NCBI GenBank assembly: GCA_934273135.1
Contig: CAKQSU010000069.1
Location: 1-6,518, forward strand
Origin: an uncultured Clostridia bacterium
GTDB lineage: Bacteria; Bacillota; Clostridia; Christensenellales; Borkfalkiaceae
Length of the DNA: 6,518 nt
Direction: 5' to 3'
Position 1 is the first letter of the stretch, and the number at the start of each line of letters is the position of its first letter. Of this stretch, positions 5,332 to 6,518 are shown one piece after another. The notes below the pieces were generated by a model that was given only the letters and a program-made list of their open reading frames with translations, searched no databases and was not told the DNA's origin. The position numbers and the translations under genes were made by a program.

Positions 5332-6518
5332 AAATCCCAACCATTTCCTTTTAACCAATTTTTTATTGCCGATGTCATTTCCTTTCCACTACCATGTTTT
5401 AACGTCCCGTCTATATTTATAGCAGAACCTTTATCCAAATGAGCATGTATTTGTTCGCCTTTTACCAAAGGTTTGTCAATACGCTTAACTCCTTTAGGAG
5501 CTTGTCCTTTTTTTATTTGTGTATTCATTTGATTGATATTACAACCAGCATTATGAACACAGACGGAATCTTCACCAACGTAGTAAGTATGGAAATCCGC
5601 AACTTCAAAATTATAAGTAGTTTCGGGCGTTTTTAAAACATGTATCTTTACAGATTTGACTATACCGTACTTGTTATCCGAAAGCAACACTTTGTCGCCA
5701 TTTTTTAAATGACAAGCCGATATCCATTTTTCAGATAATCCATAATAACTTTCATGCTCTTGCTTTTCGCCGATTTCTCTGCCCTCAATATTATCCGGCA
5801 AATAGTATTTATGTCCGGGAGTTGACGTGATAATCTCGGTTTTTCCGTTTACTTCAACGGAGACTTCGCACCATGCCTCTGTATTATTCCTAAATAGTTG
5901 CAATACCGGTTTATACGCTTGTTCTCCCGTAGCTTCGTCGTAAGCGAGTACTTTATCGCCGACTTCGATTTCTTCAATAGGCTTCAAGCCGTTCTCGGTT
6001 GCAACAAGCGTACCTTCTTTAAAACACTGGAAAGCACCTACTACATTTGACAACATAACACCGACTGCGGCGAACGCAAAACTCGTCAAGAGTATGTCGG
6101 CAAGGTTTGCGGAAGCGTAATAATCGGCAAAACCATTCCAGAATCCGTTTCCTTTTAAAGCACTGCTTATACCTGCCGTAATACCGCCTATTGCAAGCGT
6201 TGTCGCCGCGCCGATTACTGTTCCCATTGCTATGTTGAACAGCGTTGTGGCTATCGCGGCTCCCGCGCCCGCACTCGCTCCGCATGTAAACGGTGCAAGC
6301 GCAACGGCTATTATCGTCGCCGCAACACCTATGCCTAAAACAACCCACCGCCAGTAACGTTCCCACCAACTAAGCGTGCCGTCAAAATAGAAATCAAGTG
6401 ACGGATAAATACTTCCGCAAGCAAGCATTACTGCTATGGGGTTTGTGAGTGCAAAAGCATACAAGTTGAGCGCAAATACGGTCGCGGCGTTTTCAATCAA
6501 ACATTCGGGTGAAGCTGC
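5328..6518 (-). CDS. RHS-family polymorphic toxin, C-terminal part with HINT domain and HxH tip; 5' end beyond window
   Basis: The minus frame is open to the right edge (AASPECL precedes the first possible internal start), so the N-terminal delivery and RHS-repeat parts lie outside. Residues below count from the TTG at 6500. Residues 1-40 match the RHS core-end LYAFALTNPIAVML; 50-150 is hydrophobic, with alanine/glycine-rich potential membrane helices. HINT runs 159-317, with Cys159 in CFKEGTLVAT, TPGH at 227-230, ETTYNFEVADFHTYYVGE at 293-310 and the ending VHN at 315-317. HINT self-cleavage would release the 73-residue tip. The tip has KGEQIHAHLDKGSAINIDGT (347-366), KHG at 368-370 and a closing NWLKGNGW (381-388). 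The HxH plus KHG arrangement suggests a small metal- or histidine-dependent nuclease; I cannot name the family with certainty. Likely role: contact-dependent competition, the immunity gene overlapping downstream. Confidence 0.88.
   Translation of the reverse strand, partial: AASPECLIENAATVFALNLYAFALTNPIAVMLACGSIYPSLDFYFDGTLSWWERYWRWVVLGIGVAATIIAVALAPFTCGASAGAGAAIATTLFNIAMGTVIGAATTLAIGGITAGISSALKGNGFWNGFADYYASANLADILLTSFAFAAVGVMLSNVVGAFQCFKEGTLVATENGLKPIEEIEVGDKVLAYDEATGEQAYKPVLQLFRNNTEAWCEVSVEVNGKTEIITSTPGHKYYLPDNIEGREIGEKQEHESYYGLSEKWISACHLKNGDKVLLSDNKYGIVKSVKIHVLKTPETTYNFEVADFHTYYVGEDSVCVHNAGCNINQMNTQIKKGQAPKGVKRIDKPLVKGEQIHAHLDKGSAINIDGTLKHGSGKEMTSAIKNWLKGNGWDL
5871..6518 (-). repeat. Duplicated RHS-tail/HINT block, copy 2
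   Basis: Partner of the block at 3980-4627, in the same orientation. The homology probably extends past the right edge, since copy 1 continues upstream through GRFIS and NPFRWK of the RHS core to about 4783. The direct orientation means recombination between copies would delete about 1.9 kb, including this cassette's toxin tip and immunity gene, and fuse the orphan tip onto the expressed RHS gene. Confidence 0.9.

Noticed and set aside
3110..6518. The two cassettes as an insertion sequence or prophage
   Set aside because: No transposase, integrase, terminal inverted repeats or phage structural gene is visible; RHS tail duplication accounts for the repeats.

Overview
This 6.5 kb window looks like a chromosomal segment of an uncultured, low-to-mid-GC Bacillota, probably a gut Clostridia lineage. 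That placement is inferred from strong GGAGG-type ribosome binding sites, sigma-A promoters with 16-17 bp spacers, a QueT-type ECF transporter component, DUF378 and DUF308 membrane proteins, and RHS/HINT polymorphic-toxin cassettes. It has no marker gene that would fix the genus.

Layout. (a) 1-883, minus strand: most of an AAA ATPase with a DUF4143-type organisation, cut by the left edge. Its control region holds four 14-bp repeats spaced exactly 34 bp apart, the nearest overlapping the -35 box. (b) 1113-1589, minus: a six-helix DUF308-like membrane protein, closed by a strong terminator and fired from a promoter divergent to the next unit. (c) 1792-2934, plus: a conserved 87-residue hypothetical protein, a small DUF378 membrane protein and queT. 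The 61-bp gap before queT can fold into a pseudoknot that covers the queT ribosome binding site. It is a candidate preQ1-class translational riboswitch without an obvious classical preQ1-I sequence. (d) 2945-3059: two back-to-back terminators where the plus and minus units converge.

(e) 3110-6518, all minus: two tandem toxin-immunity cassettes. The upstream one (5328-6518, gene running off the right edge) is the C-terminal end of an RHS-type protein: hydrophobic pretoxin region, HINT domain, and a 73-residue toxin tip with an HxH motif, followed by an ATGA-overlapping immunity candidate (4960-5331). The second cassette (3413-4783) repeats the RHS core tail, hydrophobic region and HINT domain at about 76% protein identity over 210 aligned residues. 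It then carries an unrelated toxin tip and its own downstream immunity candidate (3110-3400). Its RHS frame begins abruptly after an in-frame TGA and has no ATG, GTG or ribosome binding site. It therefore looks like an orphan, probably silent, tip that could be recombined onto the expressed RHS gene through the shared DNA.

The most interesting items are the orphan tip arrangement with its two unnamed immunity proteins, the pseudoknot leader of queT, and the 34-bp-phased repeat array in front of the ATPase.
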